NCBI GenBank assembly: GCA_023388965.1
Contig: JAEWFF010000069.1
Span: forward strand, 51,214 to 115,213
Direction: 5' to 3'
Source of the DNA: Pseudomonadota bacterium
GTDB lineage: Bacteria > Pseudomonadota > Alphaproteobacteria > Rhizobiales > Methylopilaceae
Length of the DNA: 64,000 nucleotides
The position numbers and the translations under genes were made by a program. Positions 37,202 to 45,043 of the stretch are shown one piece after another. Under the pieces are notes generated by a model that saw only the letters and a list, made by a program, of their open reading frames with translations, searched no databases and was not told where the DNA came from. Within the stretch, counting starts at the first letter, position 1; every line of letters begins with the position of its first letter.

Positions 37202-37396
37202 ATGAATGACGAAGCCTTCAACGATGCGCTGCGCAAATTCCTGCGTGAAGTCGGTGTCACGTCCCAGCAGCAGATCGAGCGGGCGGTGGGGGCCAGCGGC
37301 AAGACCTCCGGCACGATTCGCCTCAAGATGACGCTCACCTCCGAAGACGTTCCGCTCGATCATGTCGTGGAGCGTACGATCGAGTTGAAGGGATAG
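37202..37396 (+). CDS. DUF6494 family protein, 64 residues
   Basis: Small cytoplasmic protein (NDEAFNDALRKFLREVGVTSQQQIERAV...) matching DUF6494, of unknown function. Ribosome site GGAG lies nine bases before the ATG. It ends 6 bases from the convergent TusA-like gene. In the same region the sulfur carrier and periplasmic proteins suggest no clear shared role. Confidence 0.78.
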   Translation: MNDEAFNDALRKFLREVGVTSQQQIERAVGASGKTSGTIRLKMTLTSEDVPLDHVVERTIELKG

Positions 37397-37402
37397 GCGC
37401 CC

Positions 37403-37627
37403 TTACGCCTTCTCGATCACGAAATTCATCCGGTTTTCCGCCTGGCTGCTTGCCACCAGCACATCGCCGCTCTCGCGCACGAGATTGGGGATGTCGATGG
37501 CCGCCAGCGGATCAGTGGTGACGACATTCAGCCGCTCGCCCGGCGACAGCTGCGCGAGCGCCTTCTTCGTTTTCAGCGCGGGCAGGGGGCATTTCAGCCC
37601 GCAAAGGTCGAGTTCCTGTACGGTCAT
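37403..37627 (-). CDS. TusA-like sulfurtransferase
   Basis: 74-residue TusA-family protein: MTVQELDLCGLKCPLPALKTK with the catalytic CPxP cysteine at residue 13. TusA proteins relay persulfide sulfur for tRNA thiolation, molybdenum cofactor or other sulfur metabolism. The C-terminal half (IPNLVRESGDVLVASS) fits the fold. The start is at ATG 37627; a 13-bp hairpin lies 11 bases upstream of it. Confidence 0.9.
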   Translation of the reverse strand: MTVQELDLCGLKCPLPALKTKKALAQLSPGERLNVVTTDPLAAIDIPNLVRESGDVLVASSQAENRMNFVIEKA

Positions 37628-37637
37628 GCGCTCTTGC

Positions 37638-37670
37638 GCCGCCGGTGCCTCATAAGCGAGGCACGGCGGC
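37638..37670 (-). other. Strong hairpin just upstream of the TusA-like gene
   Basis: GCCGCCGGTGCCTC (37638-37651) pairs with GAGGCACGGCGGC (37658-37670) with one bulged G, a 13-bp stem and a 6-base loop. It lies between the stop of the upstream periplasmic gene and the TusA-like start on the minus strand. No T-run follows, so it may be an RNA processing or stability element, or just residual terminator. Confidence 0.6.
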
Positions 37671-37686
37671 AATCGTGTGCGTGGGC

Positions 37687-38295
37687 CTAGGGCAGTTTGC
37701 CGGTATCGATGCCGATTGTCATGACACCGAGATTGCGCGTTCCGTCGACGATGGGCAGCGTCACGAGCGAGAGCGTGCGCTTGCCCTCGCCGTTGTCCTC
37801 GAGTTCGCTGACGAAGGTCGCGCCCGCCCCACCCGGCAGGACATCCTGCCATTGCGCCTCGTCGCCCTGAAAGAAGTCTGCGGTGTCGTGCGTCTGGCCG
37901 ACATTCCAGCCGAGCCCGTCGATGACGTAGATCTCGGTCACAGCGCCGTTCGGCGCCGCCGCTTTCTGCTCTTTCAGCCAGTTGGACAGGCGATTGCCGA
38001 TGATCGCGCCATAAAGGCCGGTGTCGTCGCGGTTTGCCCGTTCGTCGCGCCACTGGCGGTCGAGAGCCCGCTGTTCGTCCCAATCGAGCTTGCTGTGGGC
38101 CTTGGTCGATTCGCGCACGGCAGAGCGCAGCATGTCGTCCTCGATGAAGCCGGCGGCGAAGGCACGGGCATAGCTGGTGACGCGCGACTGGTGCTCCATG
38201 CCCGTGACGGGGACCTGGCCTGCCCATTGGGCCGCGGCGGGCAGAGCGGACATGGCCGCGAGCAGAAGACCGGCGGTAAGCCTCATCGACATCAT
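37687..38295 (-). CDS. Periplasmic PDC-sensor-like protein, paralogue B
   Basis: 202-residue secreted protein (signal peptide MRLTAGLLLAAMSALPAAA). It shares with the next upstream gene the block GAVTEIYVIDGLGWNVGQTHDTADFFQGDEAQWQ (here described by its key residues GAVTEI, GWN, QGDE, WQ) and the C-terminal LPIVDGTRNLGVMTIGID. This resembles a PAS/PDC-like extracytoplasmic fold without any attached signalling domain. Function unknown; free-standing sensor or ligand-binding role is inference. Confidence 0.7.
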   Translation of the reverse strand: MMSMRLTAGLLLAAMSALPAAAQWAGQVPVTGMEHQSRVTSYARAFAAGFIEDDMLRSAVRESTKAHSKLDWDEQRALDRQWRDERANRDDTGLYGAIIGNRLSNWLKEQKAAAPNGAVTEIYVIDGLGWNVGQTHDTADFFQGDEAQWQDVLPGGAGATFVSELEDNGEGKRTLSLVTLPIVDGTRNLGVMTIGIDTGKLP

Positions 38296-38323
38296 CCCGG
38301 ATATTGGTTGTACGGCGAATGAG

Positions 38324-38347
38324 AAAGGGCGGCCGGAGCCGCCCCTT
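38324..38347 (-). terminator. Terminator between the two periplasmic paralogues
   Basis: On the minus strand, AAGGGGCGGC-TCCG-GCCGCCC (38347 to 38327) is followed by TTTCTC. It ends the 38379-39047 gene, so paralogue B may need partial readthrough or its own promoter. Confidence 0.7.
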
Positions 38348-38378
38348 CAAAGCCTTTCGGCAGTGTCATCCTTGCGGA

Positions 38379-39047
38379 TCACTTCACCTTGTCAACGTCG
38401 ACGCCGACGGTGACGGCGCCAATGGCCTTGTCGCCGTCCATGATCGGGAGCGAGACGTGGGCATATTTGATGCCGTCTTCTTCCTCGATCGGCAGGACTT
38501 CGATGCCGTCCTTGCCGACAGCGAAGGTCTTCTGCCACTTGCCTTCGTCACCCTGATAATAGTCGGAGGTGCCGCCGGTCTGGGCCACGTTCCAGCCCCA
38601 GCCGTCCATCACGAAGATTTCCGTGACCGCGCCCTTCGGCTCGGCCTTCTCCTGAAGCTCGGTCAGCCACTTGGAGGTGTCGTTCTCGCGGGCGGCCTTG
38701 ATGAGGTCTTCACCGGCCTTGGTGTGGGCGGCGAGATCCTTATCGGGAGCCAGTTCGGCGAGCGCGCTGGCGGCCTTCTTTTCCTTGTCGGCGCCGGACT
38801 TCGCGACACGCCACTGGCTGTCGACGATCGTCACGTCATCGAAGGAATACTTCTTGGTGTTGGCCGTGGACGCCTTGATGGCCTCGTTGAGCTTTTCATT
38901 GCCCGTAAGGTTCTTGGCCACGAACTCCTTGGCGTAGTTCACGACCGCATCGCTCGGCATGGCTTTCTCTTTGTCCTGGGCGAGCGCAGCACCGGCGCCG
39001 ACCGCCAGCGAGAGGGCGACCAGCGATGCAAATTTCATATGTTTCAT
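38379..39047 (-). CDS. Periplasmic PDC-sensor-like protein, paralogue A
   Basis: 222 residues with signal peptide MKFASLVALSLAVGAGAALA. Mature part is Lys/Glu-rich. The conserved block reads GAVTEIFVMDGWGWNVAQTG with QGDEGKWQ and ends LPIMDGDKAIGAVTVGVDVDKVK, matching paralogue B. Preceded by an own promoter region to 39160. No transmembrane or enzymatic domain. Likely duplicated from or with paralogue B; the pair is of unknown function. Confidence 0.72.
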   Translation of the reverse strand: MKHMKFASLVALSLAVGAGAALAQDKEKAMPSDAVVNYAKEFVAKNLTGNEKLNEAIKASTANTKKYSFDDVTIVDSQWRVAKSGADKEKKAASALAELAPDKDLAAHTKAGEDLIKAARENDTSKWLTELQEKAEPKGAVTEIFVMDGWGWNVAQTGGTSDYYQGDEGKWQKTFAVGKDGIEVLPIEEEDGIKYAHVSLPIMDGDKAIGAVTVGVDVDKVK

Positions 39048-39308
39048 TTCTTCGTTTCCCCCTGATGAAGGGCTTAACGCCGCCCTTCTAAAGTCGAAGC
39101 TAACACGATGTCCCGGTCTCAGATCAAGGCCTTCCTTGCCTTAATGTTGACGCTTAATGGCCCGGACCAACACGGTTTCAGCGTCTTGTCCGCCACCGTA
39201 CGATCGGCTGCCTGAATCCTACAGTCCGTTCTCGTGTTTTTGGGTGGTTTGCGCCGGCCGCATATCCGTTCACGAGAAATTGCGCTCCTGTGACGGCGGC
39301 AGGCGGGC

Positions 39309-39374
39309 TATGATACGATCACTTTCGAGATTGCATCGCCCGCGCGTCTCCCTCCAGCGCGCGGGCTTTTTTTT
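39309..39374 (+). promoter_or_regulatory. Short terminated leader or small RNA upstream of the EamA transporter
   Basis: The 335-base gap 39048-39382 holds the promoter area of paralogue A and this element. TATGAT at 39309-39314 is a good -10 candidate, though no clear -35 is seen. It would start a transcript near 39321 that ends at a perfect terminator GCCCGCGCG/CGCGCGGGC (39338-39346, 39358-39366) with eight Ts to 39374. The loop TCTCCCTCCAG contains CTCCCTCC, resembling an anti-Shine-Dalgarno motif. The EamA ATG follows 8 bases after the T-run. It may be an attenuated leader or a separate small RNA of about 54 bases. Confidence 0.45.
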
Positions 39375-39382
39375 GCGCGATT

Positions 39383-40309
39383 ATGTTAACCGGCATTCTT
39401 CTGAAAGTGGCATCGGCCTTCTGCTTCACGCTGATGGCCGCTCTTATCCGCTGGATCGGCACCGGCATCCCCTCGGGCGAGATCGTCTTCGCCCGCAGCG
39501 CCTTCGCCCTTATTCCCATCCTGATCTGGCTGTCCTGGCAGGGGCAGCTCGGCGCCGTGCGTACATCGCGGCCGGGCGGCCATTTCATCCGCTCGTCCGT
39601 CGGCGCGTTGGCCATGCTGTGCATGTTTTCCGGTCTTGCGCGCATATCGCTGCCCGATGCGACGATGATCCATTATGCCAGCCCGCTGATAACGGTGGTG
39701 CTGGCCGCGCTTGTCCTGCGCGAGCCGCTGCGGCTGCCGCGCGTGGCCGCGGTTCTGCTGGGCCTCGTGGGCGTCGGCGTCATGCTGTTTCCCCATCTCA
39801 GCGACGGAACGCTTCTGCGCGCATTCGCCGGCGGCAGTTCGCGCACATCGGAAGGCGTGCTGTTCGCGCTCGGCGGGGCCTTCTTCACCGCCTGCGCCAT
39901 GATCCAGATACGCCGCCTCGTACAGACGGAAACGACGGCCTCGGTCGTGTTCTTCTTCACGATCTTCTCGTCCCTCCTGGGACTTGGGACCATTCCGTTC
40001 GGCTGGGTCTGGCCCGATCCGCTGACGGCCGGAGTTCTGGTCGCGATCGGCCTGCTCGGCGGCGTCGGCCAGATTCTGCTGACCGCCGGCTATCGCTATG
40101 CCGAGGCGTCGGTGATCGCGCCGTTCGAATACACGACCCTGATCTGGTCGCTGTCGATCGGCTGGCTGGCCTTCGGCGACCTGCCGGACATTTTCGCCTT
40201 TCTCGGCGGCGCGGTGGTCATTTTGTCCGGCATTCTCGTCATTCGCGACGAGCGTCGCCGCGGCATCGAACGGGCGCGGGCGCGAGAGGCGGCCCTCAGC
40301 CAGGCCTGA
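39383..40309 (+). CDS. EamA/DMT superfamily transporter
   Basis: 308-residue membrane protein with about ten helices in two EamA repeats (LTGILLKVASAFCFTLMAALIRWIG and GVLFALGGAFFTACAMIQIRR). Drug/metabolite transporters of this type export amino acids or other metabolites; substrate unknown. The start ATG 39383 has no visible ribosome site because a terminator T-run lies directly before it. Alternatives such as ATG 39434 also lack one. Followed by a TPP riboswitch for the next gene. Confidence 0.85.
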   Translation: MLTGILLKVASAFCFTLMAALIRWIGTGIPSGEIVFARSAFALIPILIWLSWQGQLGAVRTSRPGGHFIRSSVGALAMLCMFSGLARISLPDATMIHYASPLITVVLAALVLREPLRLPRVAAVLLGLVGVGVMLFPHLSDGTLLRAFAGGSSRTSEGVLFALGGAFFTACAMIQIRRLVQTETTASVVFFFTIFSSLLGLGTIPFGWVWPDPLTAGVLVAIGLLGGVGQILLTAGYRYAEASVIAPFEYTTLIWSLSIGWLAFGDLPDIFAFLGGAVVILSGILVIRDERRRGIERARAREAALSQA

Positions 40310-40344
40310 ACTTGCCTCCCATCGGGCAAGTGGCTATGTGACCA

Positions 40345-40456
40345 GTCTGCTTGGGGTGCGTATGCGGCCATGCCCGCCATACGCTGAGAGGCAACGGTCC
40401 ATAGTGGGCCTTGAGCCAACCCACGAACCTGATCCGGGTCATGCCGGCGGAGGAAA
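40345..40456 (+). promoter_or_regulatory. TPP riboswitch (THI element)
   Basis: Conserved thi-box segments: TTGGGGTGCG (40351-40360), CGCTGAGAGGCAA (40382-40394) and GAACCTGATCCGGGTCATGCC (40425-40445, described by its ends) then GCGGAGGAAAGCGG. The thiD Shine-Dalgarno GGAGG (40449-40453) is inside the 3' end of the element, nine bases before the ATG, so thiamine pyrophosphate binding probably blocks translation. No terminator seen. Confidence 0.93.
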
Positions 40457-40462
40457 GCGGGA

Positions 40463-41278
40463 ATGACATTTCCCACGATACCGATTGCGCTCACCATTGC
40501 CGGCACCGATCCGTCCGGCGGCGCGGGAATTCAGGCCGATCTGAAAACCTTCTCCGCATTCGGCGTTTATGGCGCTTCCGCGATCACCGCGCTCGTGGCG
40601 CAGAACACGATGGGCGTGCGCGCGATCCATGACGTGCCGACATCGTTCATCGCCGAGCAGATCGCCTGTGTTTTCGACGATCTCGACGTCCGCGCGGTCA
40701 AGATCGGCATGCTCTCGCAGCCGGCCGTCATCGAGACCGTGGCGGCTTCGCTGGAGCGTTACGGCGCATCCAATGTCGTCGTCGATCCCGTAATGGTCGC
40801 CGCGTCCGGCGACCGGCTTCTGGTGCCCGAGGCGGTTGAAGCTCTGCGCGACATCCTCGTTCCCAAGGCTCTTGTCATTACGCCGAACATGCCCGAAGCC
40901 GCCGACCTGCTCGGCGAGCCGATGGTCGAGGATGAAAAGGGCATGATCCGCCAGGCCGAGGCGCTGATGAAACTCGGTTGCCGCGCCGTGCTGCTGAAAG
41001 GCGGCCACGGCACGGGACGGCAGAGCGTCGATATCCTGATCGACGGCGCCGGCCTGCACCGCTTTTCGGGGCGCCGTTTCGCGACGAAGAACACGCATGG
41101 CACCGGATGCACCCTGTCCTCGGCCATTGCGGCAGGTCTTGCTCAAGGCGAGGATCTCAAGACGGCGGTGGCTCTGGCCAAAGCGTATATTTCCGGCGCG
41201 ATTGCGGCTTCCGACACTCTTGCCGTCGGCAAGGGCCACGGCCCGGTCCATCATTATCACGCGCTCTGGAAGGCCTGA
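40463..41278 (+). CDS. thiD: Hydroxymethylpyrimidine/phosphomethylpyrimidine kinase
   Basis: Phosphorylates HMP and HMP-P for thiamine biosynthesis and salvage. The 271 residues have IAGTDPSGGAGIQADLKTFSA near the start, DPVMVAASGDRL near 109, TPNMPEAADLLG and NTHGTGCTLSSAIAAGLA near 208. Direct control by the TPP riboswitch upstream. No other thiamine gene is in the window. Confidence 0.95.
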   Translation: MTFPTIPIALTIAGTDPSGGAGIQADLKTFSAFGVYGASAITALVAQNTMGVRAIHDVPTSFIAEQIACVFDDLDVRAVKIGMLSQPAVIETVAASLERYGASNVVVDPVMVAASGDRLLVPEAVEALRDILVPKALVITPNMPEAADLLGEPMVEDEKGMIRQAEALMKLGCRAVLLKGGHGTGRQSVDILIDGAGLHRFSGRRFATKNTHGTGCTLSSAIAAGLAQGEDLKTAVALAKAYISGAIAASDTLAVGKGHGPVHHYHALWKA

Positions 41279-41325
41279 CCGCGCGCTCTTTCGCCTGTCA
41301 CATGGCTGATATGTAGCCATGTTTC

Positions 41326-42141
41326 ATGGCGGCCATGAATGGACGAGCCACGAATCGCAAAGTCCGCACAATGTTCGTGTCGGACCTCCACCTTGGCACC
41401 AAGGGCTGTCAGGCGGATCTGTTTCTTGATTTCCTGCGGGTCCACGATGCCGAGACGATCTATCTCGTCGGCGATATCGTGGACGGCTGGCGCCTGAAAC
41501 AAAGCTGGTACTGGCCGCAAAAGCACAACGACGTCGTGCAGAAACTGCTGCGTCAGGCGCGCGCGGGCGTACGCATCGTCTATGTTCCCGGCAATCACGA
41601 CGAATTCCTGCGCGATTATTACGGCTCGCATTTCGGCGGCATCGAGGTCGTCGAACAGGCCATACACGAGGCGGCCGACGGACGCCGCTATCTGGTCATC
41701 CACGGCGATCTGTTCGACCTCGTCGTGCGTCATGCGCGCTGGCTCGCACTGCTCGGCGACTGGGCCTACATGACCGCGCTCGGCATCTCGACCTATATCA
41801 ACATCGCGCGCCGCAAACTGGGCCTGACCTATTGGTCGCTGTCGGCGTGGGCGAAGCTGCGGGTCAAGAATGCTGTCAATTACATCTCCGAATTCGAGAC
41901 GGCGCTGACGGGCGAGGCGCAGCGCCTCGGCGTTCACGGGGTAATCTGCGGCCACATCCACCATGCCGCGATCCGCGACATGGGAGAGGTGCGCTACGTC
42001 AATACCGGAGACTGGGTCGAAAGCTGCACGGCCGTGGTCGAGAATTTCGACGGCAGTTTCGAGATCGTGCGCTGGGCGCACTCGGTGCGGCTGCTGCAGG
42101 ACGATGCCGAGCGCGCCGCGAAAATGCTTCCCGCGGCCTGA
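41326..42141 (+). CDS. Metallophosphoesterase, UDP-2,3-diacylglucosamine diphosphatase-like
   Basis: 271 residues with the calcineurin-like metal motifs DLHLG near 20, GDIVDGW near 50, GNHDE near 90, HGDLFD near 127 and GHIHH near 207. It resembles LpxH-type or related pyrophosphatases of lipid A synthesis, but the rhizobial group of this protein sits beside a glycosyltransferase and the substrate is not certain. The next gene starts 14 bases downstream. ATG 41335 is an alternative start. Confidence 0.82.
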   Translation: MAAMNGRATNRKVRTMFVSDLHLGTKGCQADLFLDFLRVHDAETIYLVGDIVDGWRLKQSWYWPQKHNDVVQKLLRQARAGVRIVYVPGNHDEFLRDYYGSHFGGIEVVEQAIHEAADGRRYLVIHGDLFDLVVRHARWLALLGDWAYMTALGISTYINIARRKLGLTYWSLSAWAKLRVKNAVNYISEFETALTGEAQRLGVHGVICGHIHHAAIRDMGEVRYVNTGDWVESCTAVVENFDGSFEIVRWAHSVRLLQDDAERAAKMLPAA

Positions 42142-42155
42142 GAAAGACCGACATC

Positions 42156-43244
42156 ATGCGCATTCTGATCGTGACGGACGCCTGGCATCCCCAGGTCAAC
42201 GGTGTCGTGCGTACGCTGGACCGCGTCGCGCAGGAATTGCGTGCCCTGGGCCACACGATCCTGTTCCTGACGCCGGATATGTACCCGACGCTGCCGTGTC
42301 CCGGCTATCCGGAAATCCGGCTTGCGCTCACATTTCCTGGTGCGGTGGCAAAGCGCATCGCGGAGTTCGCGCCGGATCATCTGCACATCGCGACCGAGGG
42401 TCCGCTCGGGCAGGCTGCGCGCCGGGCGGCATTGCGGCGAGGCTGGAGCTTCACCACGAGCTATCACACCAAGTTTCCGGAATATCTCTCTGCGCGCCTG
42501 CCGGTCCCGGAATCCTGGAGCTACTTCTTCCTGCGCCGCTTTCACAATGCCGGGCGCGGAATGCTGGTTGCCACGCAATCCCTCGCGGACGATCTGAAAG
42601 CGCGCGGCTTCACAAATATCCGGCCGTGGACGCGCGGCGTCGATTCCGAACTCTTCCGCCCACGCGAGGAGAACGTGCTCGATCATCCGCGCCCGATCTT
42701 CCTGTCGGTCGGTCGCCTCGCCACGGAAAAGAACCTCGAAGCGTTTCTCGATCTCGATCTGCCGGGCACCAAGGTCGTCGTCGGCGACGGTCCGGAGAAA
42801 GCGCGGCTCGAAACGAAATATCCCGCGGTCTTTCTCGGAAAGCAGGAGGGAGAGGTTCTCGCCCGTACTTACGCATCAGCCGATGTGTTCGTCTTTCCGA
42901 GTCTGACCGACACGTTCGGCATCGTGATCCTCGAGGCTCTGGCCAGCGGTCTCCCGGTCGCGGCCTATCCCGTGACCGGTCCGCTCGACGTCCTGTCCGG
43001 CACGAAGGCCGGCGTGCTTGATATGGATCTCCGCGAGGCGGCGCTCGGTGCGCTGGAACTGAAGCCGGAAGATGCGCGCGATCTCGCGCTCAAGCATAGC
43101 TGGACGGCGTGCGCCGAAATTTTCCTGGCCGAGAGGAAGCGTGCGCGATGCGGCGATGCGGCTGTTTCGGCGAGTGAGGAAGCAAGCGAGCTTCAGCCTC
43201 TGGCCGCTCCCGCGCCTGTTCCGGCGCCGCGTCAGGCGAAATAG
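42156..43244 (+). CDS. Glycosyltransferase family 4 (GT-B fold)
   Basis: 362 residues: MRILIVTDAWHPQVNGVVRTLD at the start and the donor-binding half with SVGRLATEKNLEAFLDL, VVVGDGPEKARLE and FVFPSLTDTFGIVILEALASGLP, the E-x7-E motif region. Similar to MgtA-like mannosyl or glucosyltransferases making envelope glycolipids. It follows the metallophosphoesterase closely and overlaps the convergent gene by 13 bases. The C-terminus is Ala/Pro-rich. Donor and acceptor unknown. Confidence 0.88.
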   Translation: MRILIVTDAWHPQVNGVVRTLDRVAQELRALGHTILFLTPDMYPTLPCPGYPEIRLALTFPGAVAKRIAEFAPDHLHIATEGPLGQAARRAALRRGWSFTTSYHTKFPEYLSARLPVPESWSYFFLRRFHNAGRGMLVATQSLADDLKARGFTNIRPWTRGVDSELFRPREENVLDHPRPIFLSVGRLATEKNLEAFLDLDLPGTKVVVGDGPEKARLETKYPAVFLGKQEGEVLARTYASADVFVFPSLTDTFGIVILEALASGLPVAAYPVTGPLDVLSGTKAGVLDMDLREAALGALELKPEDARDLALKHSWTACAEIFLAERKRARCGDAAVSASEEASELQPLAAPAPVPAPRQAK

Positions 43245-43864
43245 ACGCTCTTTTCCTCGAAAGTCAGGGCATCGAGGTCGGCCGGATCGGCCGGCATCGG
43301 CGTGCCGGCGGCGGAGGGCAGGGCATAGGACGATTCTGGCGCGATCGACGGGCTCTGAACGGTCTGCCCGAGCGCGGTGGCGAGCATGACGCTCTGCGAG
43401 GAGGCGAATCGCGGCGGCGGCTCGTCGTCCGGCACGGCCTGTTCGGGGGCGACATCTTCATGCGAAGGCGGCGGCAGAACGAGGCTTTCGTCGTCGAGCT
43501 CGACGATGTCGCCGGCGGTCATCGGCTGCACATCGTCGTCGTTGCCGAGCCAGGCCACATCGTCCGGCAGCGACGACAGCATGAAATCGGGCGGCGGCGG
43601 AGCCTCGATCGCGAGCAGTTCGGTGTCCGCCGTGCCGTGCGGCTCGGGCTCGGCGGCGGGCTCATGCGGTGTGGGCGGGGCGATGGCGGTTGCGGCCGCA
43701 AGACGGGTTTCGAGGCGCTCTATGGCCTCCAGCAGCAGCACGGTGTCGGCGGAGCGGTGCCTGCGCAGGAATTCGGCCAGAAACCAGCGCCCGCGCGCGG
43801 TGTCCATCACGGCGGCTTCGATCAGGTCGTAATCGTCGGTCGGCGTCGGTGGCGGCCGCGTCAT
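43232..43864 (-). CDS. Hypothetical protein with conserved N-terminal helix region
   Basis: 210 residues. The N-terminal 50 (DDYDLIEAAVMDTARGRWFLAEFLRRHRSADTV, key residues GRWFLAEF and RHR) form a helical region I have seen as a recurring alphaproteobacterial theme, then a long Pro/Ala/Asp/Glu-rich disordered tail. Ends DLDALTFEEKSVYFA. No known domain. Overlaps the glycosyltransferase gene at the 3' end. Confidence 0.6.
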   Translation of the reverse strand: MTRPPPTPTDDYDLIEAAVMDTARGRWFLAEFLRRHRSADTVLLLEAIERLETRLAAATAIAPPTPHEPAAEPEPHGTADTELLAIEAPPPPDFMLSSLPDDVAWLGNDDDVQPMTAGDIVELDDESLVLPPPSHEDVAPEQAVPDDEPPPRFASSQSVMLATALGQTVQSPSIAPESSYALPSAAGTPMPADPADLDALTFEEKSVYFA

Positions 43865-43973
43865 ACTCGCTCGCTACTCCTCATCCCCACAGCCACATGG
43901 CAGAGGATAGTGCGCTCCGGAGCTTTGCAAGCTCCTGCCCGAATCGCAACTTCCGCGTGCCGCGTCATGTCCG

Positions 43974-44957
43974 CTACCCCCAGAGAGTTTGCGCCGGGGG
44001 ATGGACGATCGACCCCTCGTATTTCAGCCCGTCGGGCCGGTCGCGTGCAAGCAGGAGAGGTCCGTCGAGATCGATCCATTTCGCCCGCTCCGCGATCATC
44101 AAAGCGGGCGCCATGGCCAGAGATGTACCTACCATGCAGCCGACCATGACGGCGAAGCCGAGCCTCTCGGCTTCCTGAACCATTTCAAGTGCTTCGGTCA
44201 GGCCGCCGGTCTTGTCGAGCTTGATGTTGACGGCGTCGTATCGGCCGTTAAGGGCCGCCAGCCCGGTGCGGTCATGGACGCTTTCGTCGGCGCAGATCGG
44301 CACGCGATGGTCCACAGCTTTCAGCGCCTGATCGGCCGCTGCCGGCAAGGGCTGCTCGATCAGCGTGACGCCGGCATCCGCACAGGCGCGGATATTGGCC
44401 TCGAGGTTTTCGGCACTCCAGCCTTCGTTGGCATCGACGATCAACTCGGAATCCGGGGCCGCTTTGCGTATGGCGCGGATGCGTCCGGCATCGCCGCGTC
44501 CGCCGAGCTTGATCTTCAGAAGAGGGCGGTGCGCCGCCGCCTTTGCCGCCGCCGCCATTTCGTCCGCCGTGCCGAGGCTGATCGTGTAGGCGGTCGTGGC
44601 GGGTGCGGGGGCGGGCAGGCCGGCCAGTTCCCAGACGCGGATGCCGGCCGCTTTCGCATCGAAATCCCACAGCGCGCAATCGAGTGCGTTGCGCGCGGCG
44701 CCGGGCCGCATGAGCTTCTGCAGATCGGTGCGCAGCATGCCGGCGTCCACGCGCGCGGCCATGCCGGAAATCTCCGCGGCCACGCTCGCAACCGTTTCGC
44801 CATAGCGCGCATAGGGCACGCATTCGCCGCGCCCGGTATGCACGCCGTCCGAAATCTCGGCGACGATTACCTGCGCCTCGGTCTTCGCGCCGCGCGAAAT
44901 CGCGAACCGTCCAGCGATCGGCCAGCTTTCCACTTTCATCGCAAGCGTGCGCGTCAT
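43974..44957 (-). CDS. dgcA: L-Ala-D/L-Glu (dipeptide) epimerase or N-acetylglutamate racemase-type enolase
   Basis: 327-residue mandelate racemase/enolase superfamily enzyme starting MTRTLAMKVESWPIAGRF. Catalytic and metal residues appear in LKIKLGG (Lys in KxK), VDANEGW, EQPLP and ADESVHD, then KLDKTGGLTEAL. Members epimerise Ala-Glu in murein peptide recycling; an N-acetyl-D-Glu racemase role is an alternative known in the family. The ATG at 44957 was chosen; ATG 44939 is possible. Confidence 0.82.
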   Translation of the reverse strand: MTRTLAMKVESWPIAGRFAISRGAKTEAQVIVAEISDGVHTGRGECVPYARYGETVASVAAEISGMAARVDAGMLRTDLQKLMRPGAARNALDCALWDFDAKAAGIRVWELAGLPAPAPATTAYTISLGTADEMAAAAKAAAHRPLLKIKLGGRGDAGRIRAIRKAAPDSELIVDANEGWSAENLEANIRACADAGVTLIEQPLPAAADQALKAVDHRVPICADESVHDRTGLAALNGRYDAVNIKLDKTGGLTEALEMVQEAERLGFAVMVGCMVGTSLAMAPALMIAERAKWIDLDGPLLLARDRPDGLKYEGSIVHPPAQTLWG

Positions 44958-45043
44958 CGCAAACCCCAACCCCGCTTCACTTCACCTGAAGCCCCGCCTC
45001 GGGTACAAGGGCGCGGCATCCTTGTTCCACCAGGATTCTTTCC

